Positions 28,177-36,427 of a stretch of 64,000 bases of DNA are shown one piece after another. Below the pieces are notes generated by a model. It did no database searches, was not told where the DNA came from, and saw only the letters and a list, made by a program, of their open reading frames with translations. The position numbers and the translations under genes are program-made. Source of the stretch: Microbacterium sp. LWO12-1.2 (GTDB lineage: Bacteria > Actinomycetota > Actinomycetes > Actinomycetales > Microbacteriaceae); the NCBI RefSeq assembly GCF_040675875.1, contig NZ_JBEGII010000001.1, forward strand, positions 1,550,001 through 1,614,000. The letters run 5' to 3'. Position 1 is the first letter of the stretch. Each line of letters begins with the position of its first letter.

Positions 28177-28788
28177 ATGAGCGAGCAGCGCACCCGCCCC
28201 GTCATCTATGCCGTCTGGCTGATCATCGCGAGTGTGATCGGCTGGTTCGCCGCCTTTCAACTCACGGTCGAGAAGTTCGCTCTCCTGGAGAACCCGCAAG
28301 AAGCCCTCTCCTGTGACCTGAGCCCGTTCATCCAGTGCAGCACCAACCTCCAGTCCTGGCAGGGCTCGGTGTTCGGATTCCCGAACCCGATCATGGGGCT
28401 CACCGGCTGGATGGCGCCACTGGTCGTCGGCGTCGCGATCCTGGCGGGCGCGCGCTTTCCGCGCTGGTTCTGGGCGGCATTCGGCGTGGGGATCACCTTC
28501 GCCTTCGGGCTGGTCTGCTGGCTGATCGGACAGAGCCTGTACGAGCTCTTCGTCCTGTGCCCGTGGTGCATGGTCACCTGGGCTGTGACGATCCCGACGT
28601 TCTTCGCGACGATCGTCCACCTGACCCGCAACGGCACATTCACGAGCAACGAGAGGGTGCGGGCAGGTGCCGACAAGCTCATGCCCTGGGTCCCGCTCGC
28701 GACGATCGTCGCCTATGCCTTCATCATTTTCCTCGCGCAGCTCCAGGGTCTCGACTTCCTCGGCGAGATGGCCAAGCTCCTGTTCTGA
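28177..28788 (+). CDS. Vitamin K epoxide reductase (VKOR) family membrane protein
   Basis: 203 aa with about five membrane helices. The VKOR pattern is complete: loop cysteines Cys46 and Cys54 (CDLSPFIQC), SVFGFPNPIMGL, and the redox CPWC at Cys128-Cys131 in a helix. Bacterial VKOR homologues reoxidise a DsbA-like thiol oxidase using quinones, and so drive disulfide formation outside the cell in place of DsbB. There is no fused thioredoxin domain, so the partner must be encoded elsewhere. It converges on ndk with a terminator between them. Confidence 0.92.
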   Translation: MSEQRTRPVIYAVWLIIASVIGWFAAFQLTVEKFALLENPQEALSCDLSPFIQCSTNLQSWQGSVFGFPNPIMGLTGWMAPLVVGVAILAGARFPRWFWAAFGVGITFAFGLVCWLIGQSLYELFVLCPWCMVTWAVTIPTFFATIVHLTRNGTFTSNERVRAGADKLMPWVPLATIVAYAFIIFLAQLQGLDFLGEMAKLLF

Positions 28789-28803
28789 TCCGCCCCTGAA
28801 CGA

Positions 28804-28839
28804 CGAAGGCCCGCCCACTTCGCAGTGGGCGGGCCTTCG
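28804..28839. terminator. Bidirectional terminator between VKOR and ndk
   Basis: A 16-bp perfect inverted repeat (CGAAGGCCCGCCCACT at 28804-28819 with its complement at 28824-28839) with a TCGC loop sits between convergent stop codons. Confidence 0.75.
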
Positions 28840-28850
28840 TGTGAATGGGC

Positions 28851-29267
28851 TCAGTCGAACCAGATGCCGAGCTCGCGCGCGGCGGACTCGGGGCTGTCGG
28901 AGCCGTGCACCAGGTTCTGCTGCACCTTGAGGCCCCAGTCGCGACCGAAGTCGCCACGGATCGTTCCGGGTGCGGCGGTGGTCGGGTCGGTCGTGCCGGC
29001 GAGCGAACGGAAGCCCTCGATCACGCGGTTGCCCGCGAGACGGATGGCGACCGAGGGGCCGGACAGCATGAACTCGAGGAGAGGCTCGTAGAACGGCTTT
29101 CCCTCGTGCTCGGCGTAGTGCTCGGCGAGCAGGTCGCGATCCGGCTCCACGAGACGGATGTCGACGAGCGCATAGCCCTTCGCTTCGATGCGGGCGAGGA
29201 TCGCGCCGGTCAGGCCGCGCGCGACGCCGTCGGGCTTGACGAGGACGAGGGTTTCTTCGGTGGCCAT
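28851..29267 (-). CDS. ndk: Nucleoside diphosphate kinase
   Basis: 138 aa, full length. LVLVKPDGVARG is the N-terminal signature and NLVHGSDSPESA contains the phosphorylated active-site His. It equalises nucleoside triphosphate pools by moving gamma-phosphates. The ATG at 29267 is one base after the DUF4233 stop codon, so the folC-DUF4233-ndk genes are one operon. Confidence 0.97.
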   Translation of the reverse strand: MATEETLVLVKPDGVARGLTGAILARIEAKGYALVDIRLVEPDRDLLAEHYAEHEGKPFYEPLLEFMLSGPSVAIRLAGNRVIEGFRSLAGTTDPTTAAPGTIRGDFGRDWGLKVQQNLVHGSDSPESAARELGIWFD

Positions 29268-29268
29268 G

Positions 29269-29682
29269 TCATTCACTCTCTGTCTGAGTCTCTGTCGAGG
29301 GCTCGGCGGGACGTCGTGCGTCCAATCGGGCCCCTCCGATGGTGGCATACGCCCACATGCCGCCGAAAATCACGACGACAAGCAGGATGGCGGGAACGAG
29401 GATGGCGGAGAGGGCGACGATCACCTGGATCACCCATCCGGCGGTGATCGCCCAGGGTTTCGCCGCCATACCGGCGACGGCGATGCAGGCGAGCGCCAGG
29501 ACGGCACCGCCCACGATCCCCCACCACTGCTCGATGCCTGCAGGCAGTGCCTTCAGGCCGAACACCGTGAGCCCGGCGAGGAACACGACGATCGCCTCGA
29601 AGCCGAGGACGATCGGCGCCAGCTTCTGCACGAGGGTGCGCGGCGGGCGAGGAGCCCGGGCGGGAGTCGCATCCGCGCTCAT
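29269..29682 (-). CDS. DUF4233 domain-containing membrane protein
   Basis: 137 aa with four predicted membrane helices. LVQKLAPIVLGFEAIVVFLAGLTVFGL, WWGIVGGAVLAL and WAITAGWVIQVIV fit DUF4233, a family found from memory between folC and ndk in actinobacteria and without known function. The ATG at 29682 forms an ATGA junction with folC; a GTG three codons earlier is an alternative. Confidence 0.85.
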   Translation of the reverse strand: MSADATPARAPRPPRTLVQKLAPIVLGFEAIVVFLAGLTVFGLKALPAGIEQWWGIVGGAVLALACIAVAGMAAKPWAITAGWVIQVIVALSAILVPAILLVVVIFGGMWAYATIGGARLDARRPAEPSTETQTESE

Positions 29683-31031
29683 GCGCGCCACCCCGATTTC
29701 CAGTCCTCTTCCTCCGACAGCGCGATCGCCTCACCGGCGAGCACGACGGAGCCGGCGATGACGACCGCACGACGATCGGAGGATGCGGCCCACTCGCGGG
29801 CGGCATCCGCGGCCTCGGCCAGGGTGTGGTGCACGGTGGCGCGGCGGCCGGTCTGCTCGACGAGGTCGGCGATGGCATCCGCCTCGCTCGCCCGGTCCGA
29901 GTCAGGTGCCGTGGCGAACACGTGCGCGACGCCCGGCGCGAGCTGCGCGACGATGCCCGCCGCGTCCTTGTCGCTCAGGACGCCCAGCACCAGGCCCCAC
30001 TCGTCGAAGTCGAAGCTGTCGTCCAGCGCCTGCGCGAGCGCGTGCGCACCGTGCGGGTTGTGGGCGGCATCCACGACCACCGTGGGAGCGATGCCGAGCA
30101 GCTGCAGACGTCCAGGGGACGTCGTCCCCTGCAGCCCGTCCGAGATGATGTCGCCTGCGATGCGCTGGGAGGCGCCACCGATGAGGGACTCGACCGCGGC
30201 CACCGCGAGTGCCGCGTTGTGGCCCTGATGCGCGCCGTACAGCGGCAGGTACTCCTCGGAGTACTCACCCGCGAGTCCGCGGATCGAGATGAGCTGACCG
30301 CCGACGGCGAGCTTCTGATCCGTGAGACCGAACTCCCCGCCCTCGAAGGCGATGGTCGCGTTGCGCTCGGCGGCGACGCGGCGCAGCACCTCTGCGGCCT
30401 CTGCAGGCTGCTGGGCGGAGACGACCGCCGCTCCCTCCTTGATGATCCCGGCCTTGACCTGCGCGATCTCGGTGATCGTGTCACCCAGGCGATCCGCATG
30501 GTCGATGTCGATCGGCGCGAACACCGCGACGTCGCCATCCGCGGTGTTCGTGGAGTCCCACTCCCCGCCCATGCCGACTTCGAGCACCAGCACGTCCACG
30601 GGCGCATCCGCGACCGCGACGAAGGCGAGCACCGTGAGCAACTCGAAGAACGTCAGCGGTTCTTCGCCGTCCGCCTCCAGCTCGGCGTCGACGATCCCGA
30701 CGAACGGTTCGATCTCGTCCCAGGCGTCGGCGAACGCCGCATCGGCGATCGGCTCGCCGTCGATCAGGATGCGCTCAGTGAAGCGCTCCAGGTGCGGGCT
30801 CGTGAACAGTCCGGTGCGCAGCTCGTGCGCCCGCAGCAGGCTCTCGATCATGCGCGCGGTGGAGGTCTTGCCGTTCGTGCCGGTGATGTGCACGACGCGG
30901 TAGGTGCGCTGCGGATCGTCCAGATACGCCAGGATGCGCGCAGTGCGCTCCTTGCGCGGCTGCACCCACCGCTCCCCCGCGCGGCTCAGGAGAGTCTCGT
31001 AGACGGCATCCGCCCTGTCCTTGTCGCTCAT
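29679..31031 (-). CDS. folC: Folylpolyglutamate synthase / dihydrofolate synthase
   Basis: 450 aa. The Mur ligase-type ATP site is [10 protein letters not shown] at 49-58, [12 protein letters not shown] and [12 protein letters not shown] carry the folate-binding and P-loop-associated motifs, and [10 protein letters not shown] is the C-terminal domain signature. It adds glutamate to dihydropteroate and to folates, which keeps them in the cell. It follows ileS directly (stop/start overlap of 4 bases). Confidence 0.95.
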   Translation of the reverse strand: MSDKDRADAVYETLLSRAGERWVQPRKERTARILAYLDDPQRTYRVVHITGTNGKTSTARMIESLLRAHELRTGLFTSPHLERFTERILIDGEPIADAAFADAWDEIEPFVGIVDAELEADGEEPLTFFELLTVLAFVAVADAPVDVLVLEVGMGGEWDSTNTADGDVAVFAPIDIDHADRLGDTITEIAQVKAGIIKEGAAVVSAQQPAEAAEVLRRVAAERNATIAFEGGEFGLTDQKLAVGGQLISIRGLAGEYSEEYLPLYGAHQGHNAALAVAAVESLIGGASQRIAGDIISDGLQGTTSPGRLQLLGIAPTVVVDAAHNPHGAHALAQALDDSFDFDEWGLVLGVLSDKDAAGIVAQLAPGVAHVFATAPDSDRASEADAIADLVEQTGRRATVHHTLAEAADAAREWAASSDRRAVVIAGSVVLAGEAIALSEEEDWKSGWRA

Positions 31032-34000
31032 GCTCCTGCTCCGATCCGGCTGACGGCGATCGTGAAGTCCTCGCGGTTGGCGTACGTCCCCTTGGGGATC
31101 ACGGCCGTGAACTCGGCGAACGGCAGTTCCGCGTCGCCGCGCAGCAGCGAGTGCTCCAGGGCGAGCGTCTCCCCCGCGACCTCGGCGATCTCGAACGCGG
31201 CCGCGACGGCATCCGCATCCTCATCGCTCGCGAAGCGCAGGTCCAGACGGATGCGGTCGCTCACGTCGAAGTCCGCGTTCTTGCGGGTCTCCTGCACGGC
31301 ACGGATGACGTCGCGCGCAAGGCCCTCGGCCTCCAGCTCTGGAGTCGTCTGCGTATCGAGCAGCACGAAACCGCCCGTCGGCACGATGGCGAGAGCCTCG
31401 CCCTCCGGCCGTCCGGTCGTCTCGAGCACCAGCTCGTACTCCGACGGCTCCAGCGTGATGCCCCCGGCTGTGACAACACCGTCGGTCTCGGACCAGTCGC
31501 CGGCCTTGGCCGCCTTGATCACGGTCTGCACGTTCTTACCCAGACGCGGACCTGCCGCGCGAGCGTTGACGCTCAGACGATGGTCGATGCCATACGACAC
31601 CGCAGTGTCGTCGGCGAGCGGCACGAGCTCGACGGACTTCACGTTGAGCTCCTCGCGGAGGATGTCCTCGAACTGTCCGAGGGAGGCCGCGAGCGGCGAG
31701 ACGACCGTGAACCGGGCGAGAGGAAGCCGCACGCGCAGCTTCTCCTTCTTGCGCAGCGCGTTGCCGACGCTCGACAGCTCGCGCACTGCATCCATCGCGT
31801 CGCGGATCTCGTCCGCTGCGGGGAACTGGGAGTCATCCGGCCAGTCCGTCAGGTGCACGCTGCGGCCACCGGTGAGTCCCTGCCAGACGCGCTCGCTGAT
31901 CAGCGGTACGAGCGGCGCGGCGACACGGGTCAGCGTCTCGAGCACCGTGTACAGCGTGTCGAAGGCTTCACGGCTCTTCGGATCCTCGGTCACGCCGACC
32001 CAGAACCGATCGCGCGAGCGGCGGATGTACCAGTTCGTCAGCACCTCGGCGAAGTCACGCAGACGAGCCGCAGCGGTCGTCGAGTCGAGACCCTCGAGGT
32101 CGATGCGCACCTCGCGCACCAGATCGCCGAGCCGGGCGAGGATGTAGCGGTCGAGCACGTCGGTGGAGTCGGTGCGCCACTCGGCCTCATACCCGCCGCT
32201 GGGCTCGGTCCCTGAGCGTGTCGAAGGGTCCGACGCATTCGCATACGTCGCGAAGAAGTACCACGAGTTCCACAGCGGCAGCAGGAACTCCCGCACACCG
32301 GAGCGGATGCCCTCCTCGGTCACTGCCAGGTTGCCACCACGCAGCACCGAGCTCGACATCAGGAACCAGCGCATCGCGTCGGAACCGTCGCGGTCGAGCA
32401 CCTCCGACACATCCGGATAGTTCCGCAGCGACTTCGACATCTTGTAGCCGTCACTGCCCAGGACGATGCCATGGCAGCTCACGCCCGTGAAAGCGGGGCG
32501 ATCGAACAGCGCGGTCGACAGCACGTGCATCACGTAGAACCAGCCACGGGTCTGACCGATGTACTCGACGATGAAGTCGGCGGGCGCGTGCGTGTCGAAC
32601 CACTCCTGGTTCTCGAACGGGTAGTGCACCTGGGCGTAGGGCATCGAACCCGAGTCGAACCACACGTCGAAGACATCTTCGATGCGACGCATCGTGCTCT
32701 TGCCCGTGGGGTCGTCGGGGTTCGGGCGCGTGAGGTCGTCGATGTACGGCCGATGCAGGTCGACCTCGCCCTCGGGGTTGCGGGGCAGCGTCCCGAAATC
32801 GCGCTCGAGGTCCTCCAGCGAGCCGTAGGCGTCGACGCGCGGGTACTCCGGGTCGTCGCTCTTCCAGATCGGGATCGGCGAACCCCAGTAGCGGTTGCGG
32901 CTGATCGACCAGTCGCGTGCGCCCTCGAGCCACTTGCCGAACTGCCCGTACTTGACGTTCTCCGGCACCCAGGTGATCTGCTCGTTGTTCGCGAGCATGT
33001 CGTCCTTGATGTCCGTCACACGGATGAACCAGCTCGACACGGCTTTGTAGATCAGAGGGTTCCGGCAGCGCCAGCAGTGCGGGTACGAGTGCTCGTAGCT
33101 CTGCAGGCGGATCAGACGTCCGTTCTCGCGGATCAGGCGCACGAGCGGAGTGTTCGCGTCCATCCAGAGCTCGCCGGCGACATCGGTGACGTTCGGGAGG
33201 AACCGTCCACCGTCGTCGAGCGACAGGATCGTGGGGATGCCTGCCGCACCCGCGACGCGCTGGTCATCCTCACCGTAGGCCGGAGCCTGGTGCACGATGC
33301 CGGTGCCGTCGCTGACCGTGACGTAGTCGTCGACCAGGATGCGCCAGGCGTTCTCGGTGCCGTAGGTCTCGGTGTCGGCGTAGTAGTCGAACAGGCGGTC
33401 GTATGTCACATCCTGCAGTTCCGCGCCACGGACCGTCGCATCGACCGCGGCGAGCGCGTCGTCGACACTCTCGTAGCCGAGGTCCTTGGAGTACCCGCCG
33501 AGCAGTTCGCGTGCGAGCAGGTAGCGGTGTGCCGATGCCTCGACCGCGGCATCCGTCGTCCCTGCCGCCTGGTGCACATCGGCCGCGCCGTTCGGACCGG
33601 CCGGCAGCACCACGTACTCGATCTCGGGCCCCACGGCGAGCGCGAGGTTGGTGGGGAGGGTCCACGGCGTGGTCGTCCACGCGAGGGCGCGCACTCCGGT
33701 GAGGCCGAGCGCCTCGGCCTTGGCCCCGGTGAGTGGGAAGGTGACCGTGACGGACGGGTCCTGGCGCATCTGGTAGACGTCGTCATCCATGCGCAGCTCG
33801 TGCGCGGACAGCGGAGTCTCGTCGCGCCAGCAGTACGGGAGCACCCTGTAGCCCTCGTAGGCGAGGCCCTTGTCGTACAGGGTCTTGAAGGCCCAGAGCA
33901 CGCTCTCCATGTACCCGAGGTCGAGTGTCTTGTAGCCGCGCTCGAAGTCGACCCACCGCGCCTGGCGGGTGACGTAGTCCTGCCACTCGTGCGTGTAGGT

Positions 34001-34426
34001 GAGGACCGAGTCCTTGGCCTTCGCGTTGAAGACGTCGATGCCCATGGCCTCGATCTCGCTCTTCTCGGTGATGCCCAGCTGCTTCATCGCCTCGAGCTCG
34101 GCCGGAAGACCGTGGGTGTCCCACCCGAAGACCCGGTCGACCTTGTGGCCGGTCATGGTCTGGAAGCGCGGGAACACGTCCTTGGCGTACCCGGTGAGCA
34201 GGTGGCCGTAGTGGGGCAGACCGTTGGCGAAGGGAGGACCGTCGTAGAACACCCACTCGGGCGAGCCCTCGCGCTGCGCGATCGAGGCGCGGAAGGTGTC
34301 ATCCTTCTCCCAGAACTCGAGCACCTCCTCCTCGATCTGGGGGAAGCGGGGGCTGGGCGCGACGGAAGCGGCGGCGGGGCCGAAGGAGGAGGTCCCTGAG
34401 CTGGCCGAAGGGCGGGGGTAGGTCAT
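31028..34426 (-). CDS. ileS: Isoleucyl-tRNA synthetase
   Basis: 1132 aa, the long eukaryote-like class of IleS common in actinobacteria, which is often mupirocin-tolerant. PHYGH at 71-75 is the HIGH motif, [11 protein letters not shown] belongs to the CP1 editing domain and YKMSKS near residue 660 is the KMSKS loop, followed by the anticodon-binding domain. Two short stretches, PSASSGT at the N-terminus and PSTRSGT near residue 735, come from copies of one 22-nt repeat. Expression is controlled by the T-box leader at 34440-34640. Confidence 0.97.
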   Translation of the reverse strand: MTYPRPSASSGTSSFGPAAASVAPSPRFPQIEEEVLEFWEKDDTFRASIAQREGSPEWVFYDGPPFANGLPHYGHLLTGYAKDVFPRFQTMTGHKVDRVFGWDTHGLPAELEAMKQLGITEKSEIEAMGIDVFNAKAKDSVLTYTHEWQDYVTRQARWVDFERGYKTLDLGYMESVLWAFKTLYDKGLAYEGYRVLPYCWRDETPLSAHELRMDDDVYQMRQDPSVTVTFPLTGAKAEALGLTGVRALAWTTTPWTLPTNLALAVGPEIEYVVLPAGPNGAADVHQAAGTTDAAVEASAHRYLLARELLGGYSKDLGYESVDDALAAVDATVRGAELQDVTYDRLFDYYADTETYGTENAWRILVDDYVTVSDGTGIVHQAPAYGEDDQRVAGAAGIPTILSLDDGGRFLPNVTDVAGELWMDANTPLVRLIRENGRLIRLQSYEHSYPHCWRCRNPLIYKAVSSWFIRVTDIKDDMLANNEQITWVPENVKYGQFGKWLEGARDWSISRNRYWGSPIPIWKSDDPEYPRVDAYGSLEDLERDFGTLPRNPEGEVDLHRPYIDDLTRPNPDDPTGKSTMRRIEDVFDVWFDSGSMPYAQVHYPFENQEWFDTHAPADFIVEYIGQTRGWFYVMHVLSTALFDRPAFTGVSCHGIVLGSDGYKMSKSLRNYPDVSEVLDRDGSDAMRWFLMSSSVLRGGNLAVTEEGIRSGVREFLLPLWNSWYFFATYANASDPSTRSGTEPSGGYEAEWRTDSTDVLDRYILARLGDLVREVRIDLEGLDSTTAAARLRDFAEVLTNWYIRRSRDRFWVGVTEDPKSREAFDTLYTVLETLTRVAAPLVPLISERVWQGLTGGRSVHLTDWPDDSQFPAADEIRDAMDAVRELSSVGNALRKKEKLRVRLPLARFTVVSPLAASLGQFEDILREELNVKSVELVPLADDTAVSYGIDHRLSVNARAAGPRLGKNVQTVIKAAKAGDWSETDGVVTAGGITLEPSEYELVLETTGRPEGEALAIVPTGGFVLLDTQTTPELEAEGLARDVIRAVQETRKNADFDVSDRIRLDLRFASDEDADAVAAAFEIAEVAGETLALEHSLLRGDAELPFAEFTAVIPKGTYANREDFTIAVSRIGAGA
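32207..32228. repeat. 22-nt repeat copy inside ileS (internal)
   Basis: GGTCCCTGAGCG followed by TGTCGAAGGG. On the ileS strand it encodes PSTRSGT in the linker between the catalytic and anticodon-binding parts, where most IleS proteins have no such segment. From memory the same motif is scattered widely in genomes of this family. Confidence 0.6.
34391..34412. repeat. 22-nt repeat copy inside ileS (N-terminal)
   Basis: GGTCCCTGAGCT followed by GGCCGAAGGG, 18 of 22 bases identical to the copy at 32207-32228 and read in the same frame, giving PSASSGT just after the start codon. Confidence 0.55.
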
Positions 34427-34439
34427 CGTGTCTCGCAGT

Positions 34440-34640
34440 GGTCGTCGTGGCGGATGCTCCTGCGAGGACGACCCTCGCGGACCGCGGTACCACCTCGCGT
34501 GCCACGCCTTGCGACGCGACCACTCTCACTGCGGCTGTGACGGGCCTGCCCCGCTCGGTTCTACTGGGTCCGTTTCCGGACTGTTCTTCCGAGAGCTCCC
34601 CGGTGATGCCGGATCGATGCTCGTGCTTCCAGTGTACGCG
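34440..34640 (-). promoter_or_regulatory. T-box riboswitch of ileS (translational, Ile specifier)
   Basis: On the minus strand the leader has a short stem I with the specifier triplet ATC at 34607-34605 inside GGCATCACCGGGGAGC, then the conserved GGAAGAAC, and the T-box core AGGTGGTACCGCGG around 34480-34494 that binds the uncharged tRNA acceptor end. A hairpin GCGAGG/CCTCGC (34462-34478) follows, and no T-run terminator lies before the start codon. This matches the actinobacterial ileS T-box class that controls translation: uncharged tRNA-Ile should expose the ribosome binding site. Confidence 0.92.
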
Positions 34641-34648
34641 CGTGTCGC

Positions 34649-34722
34649 GCTTCGGAGTTCTGCCGCATTCAGGAAGGTTTCGCAGCCGGTGGTCCGAGAT
34701 GCTGCAGAACTCCGAAGTCACG
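34649..34722. repeat. Palindromic repeat, copy A (3' side of the DUF559 gene)
   Basis: Ends are a perfect 14-bp inverted repeat, CTTCGGAGTTCTGC at 34650-34663 and its complement at 34704-34717, with partly matching interior (GCAT). The right arm directly abuts the DUF559 stop codon. The right half is 25 of 26 bases identical to copy B at 35704-35729. Confidence 0.7.
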
Positions 34723-35566
34723 CCCGCGGCACGCGGTGGAGTCCTTGCGCGACAGCGTGCATGATCACGTCCTGCACGACGTGCCACTGCTCCATCACCT
34801 GCTGATACCCCACGCGGATGACGTGGTAGCCGAGCATCTTCAACTCGGCATCGTGGCGGATGTCTTCGGACCGCTGGGCGCCGACGTGAGTCGAGCCGTC
34901 GATCTGCAGCACCAGGCGATCGCCGATTAGGGCATCCACCCGATGCCCTGCTATCCACGTCTGGAAGTACAGAGGAATCCGCAACCAGCGCAATCGGAGG
35001 CGCACGTATGTCTCGAGTCCTGCGTCAGCGAAGGGCCAGGCATCTGCGAGCAGATCTCGAGCGACTGCCTTCAGCGGCAGCCTCTCGAAGGCGGCACGCT
35101 CCACCAGTCCTCTGTTGAACGCAGACTCCCACGTGGCGAGGGCGCGCTCTCTCCGCTCACAATCCGCGACGATGGCGAGTACGTTCTCGATGGAGTCGAC
35201 GAGCGAATCCGGATCGCGCGGAATCAACGGCCGCGCCCAGTGAACGCGCACTCCATGGTCCTTGCGCACGGCGGCTCGGGGCGCCGCTCCGACATGGCAG
35301 AAGCCGTCGTCTTCGTGCACCCAGAGGCCCAGCCGGCGGGCCTGCGTGACGCAGGTGAGCACCACTCCTCGTCTTGCCGCCTCGATCAGCATCGGATCTG
35401 CCTGCGGAAGAGCAATCCAACCCTGTCGCACCGCGAACACCGCCGAACCGGCCACTGCATGCGCGATGTCGTATCGGCTGATTCCTCGCGCACGAAGCGC
35501 GGAGGTCTGGGCGACACCGCCCAGCTTCATGACCTCCTGGATGAGTCGGGGTGTTCGTGTCGGCAT
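34718..35566 (-). CDS. DUF559 (Vsr-like) nuclease-fold protein with AbiEi-like N-terminus
   Basis: 282 aa. The N-terminal ~90 residues (MKLGGVAQTSALRARGISRYDIAHAVAGSAVFAVRQGWIALP) are a winged-helix domain like that of AbiEi, the antitoxin of type IV abortive-infection systems. The C-terminal ~100 residues fit the DUF559 PD-(D/E)xK fold: Glu185, Asp211 (HRVDALIG), then LQIDG (Gln221, Asp223), with HVGAQRSEDIRHD and LGYHVIRVGY. No AbiEii-type toxin gene is adjacent. Such proteins are numerous in Microbacteriaceae and their role is unknown. Related palindromes lie on both sides of the gene. Confidence 0.75.
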   Translation of the reverse strand: MPTRTPRLIQEVMKLGGVAQTSALRARGISRYDIAHAVAGSAVFAVRQGWIALPQADPMLIEAARRGVVLTCVTQARRLGLWVHEDDGFCHVGAAPRAAVRKDHGVRVHWARPLIPRDPDSLVDSIENVLAIVADCERRERALATWESAFNRGLVERAAFERLPLKAVARDLLADAWPFADAGLETYVRLRLRWLRIPLYFQTWIAGHRVDALIGDRLVLQIDGSTHVGAQRSEDIRHDAELKMLGYHVIRVGYQQVMEQWHVVQDVIMHAVAQGLHRVPRA

Positions 35567-35660
35567 CCATCGACCATGCCGCGTCCTGATTCACCTCCCG
35601 TACCCGTATGCCGCACGTGGCACACCCGCAGCCCTAGCCGCTTTCTGTGCAGGACAAGTG

Positions 35661-35735
35661 ATTCTCGGACTTCTGCCGTATCTCGGAGGACTTTGGGCGT
35701 GGCGGTCCGAGATGCTGCAGATCTCCGAACCCACG
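35661..35735. repeat. Palindromic repeat, copy B (5' side of the DUF559 gene)
   Basis: About 75 bases related to copy A in the same orientation, with left arm TTCTCGGACTTCTGC and right block GGTCCGAGATGCTGCAG followed by ATCTCCGAAC. The arms can pair imperfectly. It lies 95 bases upstream of the DUF559 start codon, in the gap before the pentapeptide-like gene. Confidence 0.65.
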
Positions 35736-35776
35736 CAGCAGCTGCCCGTGTCGGCGGCGCCCCGTACGCTCGGAGC

Positions 35777-36427
35777 ATGGCCCGCACCACCGAATCCCCC
35801 GCTGCACCGCGGGTCTCACCACCCGACCTTCCCGACGAGTTCACCCCGGCCCTCCCGGCCCGGAATGCCGACCTCATCGCAGCGGTACTCGACGTCAGCG
35901 GCACCGTCGACCTCGCCTATGCCTCCCTCGAACAGTGCAGGGTGACCGCGGATGCCGATGCCGTCGACCTGACCGGTGGCACGATCCTCGATGTCGAGCT
36001 CACTGACGCCCGAATCGCCTCACTCCGTCTGCGCGGCGCCGGTGTGCGTCGTCTGCGTATCGTGGGAGGACGCATCGGTACCCTCGATCTCAGCACGGCA
36101 CGCATCTCCGAGCTCGAGCTGACGGGTGTGCGCATCGACTACCTCAACCTCGGAGCGGCACGCGCGGCCGACGTCGAGGTCTCGGACTGCCGTATCCGCA
36201 CGCTCGACATCCCGCAGGCCGAGCTCACCCGCGTGCGCTTCACCCGCACCACATGCGACGAGGTGGATCCGCGAGGCATGCGCGCCACCGACGTCGACCT
36301 GCGCGGACTCGATGCCGTGTCATTCCTCGATGCGAACAGCCTCCGGGGCACCACCCTGACGGAGTTCCAGGTACAGCAGCTGGCCCCCGTGCTCGCGGCA
36401 GGCCTCGGCATCCAGATCAAGGGGTGA
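35777..36427 (+). CDS. Pentapeptide-repeat-like protein
   Basis: 216 aa. From about residue 50 to 185 there is a run of short units with a periodic hydrophobic or Leu position and regular A/D/T residues (VDLTGGTILDVELTDARIASLRL, IGTLDLSTARISELELTG, VDLRGLDAVSFLDANSLRGTTL). This is the pattern of a right-handed quadrilateral beta helix. The repeats are degenerate. Function is unknown; some pentapeptide proteins mimic DNA and protect gyrase. Its last 11 bases overlap the convergent ATPase gene. Confidence 0.7.
   Translation: MARTTESPAAPRVSPPDLPDEFTPALPARNADLIAAVLDVSGTVDLAYASLEQCRVTADADAVDLTGGTILDVELTDARIASLRLRGAGVRRLRIVGGRIGTLDLSTARISELELTGVRIDYLNLGAARAADVEVSDCRIRTLDIPQAELTRVRFTRTTCDEVDPRGMRATDVDLRGLDAVSFLDANSLRGTTLTEFQVQQLAPVLAAGLGIQIKG

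Noticed and set aside
34718..35566. Complete AbiE type IV toxin-antitoxin system
   Set aside because: Only an AbiEi-like N-terminal domain is seen; no AbiEii nucleotidyltransferase gene lies next to it.
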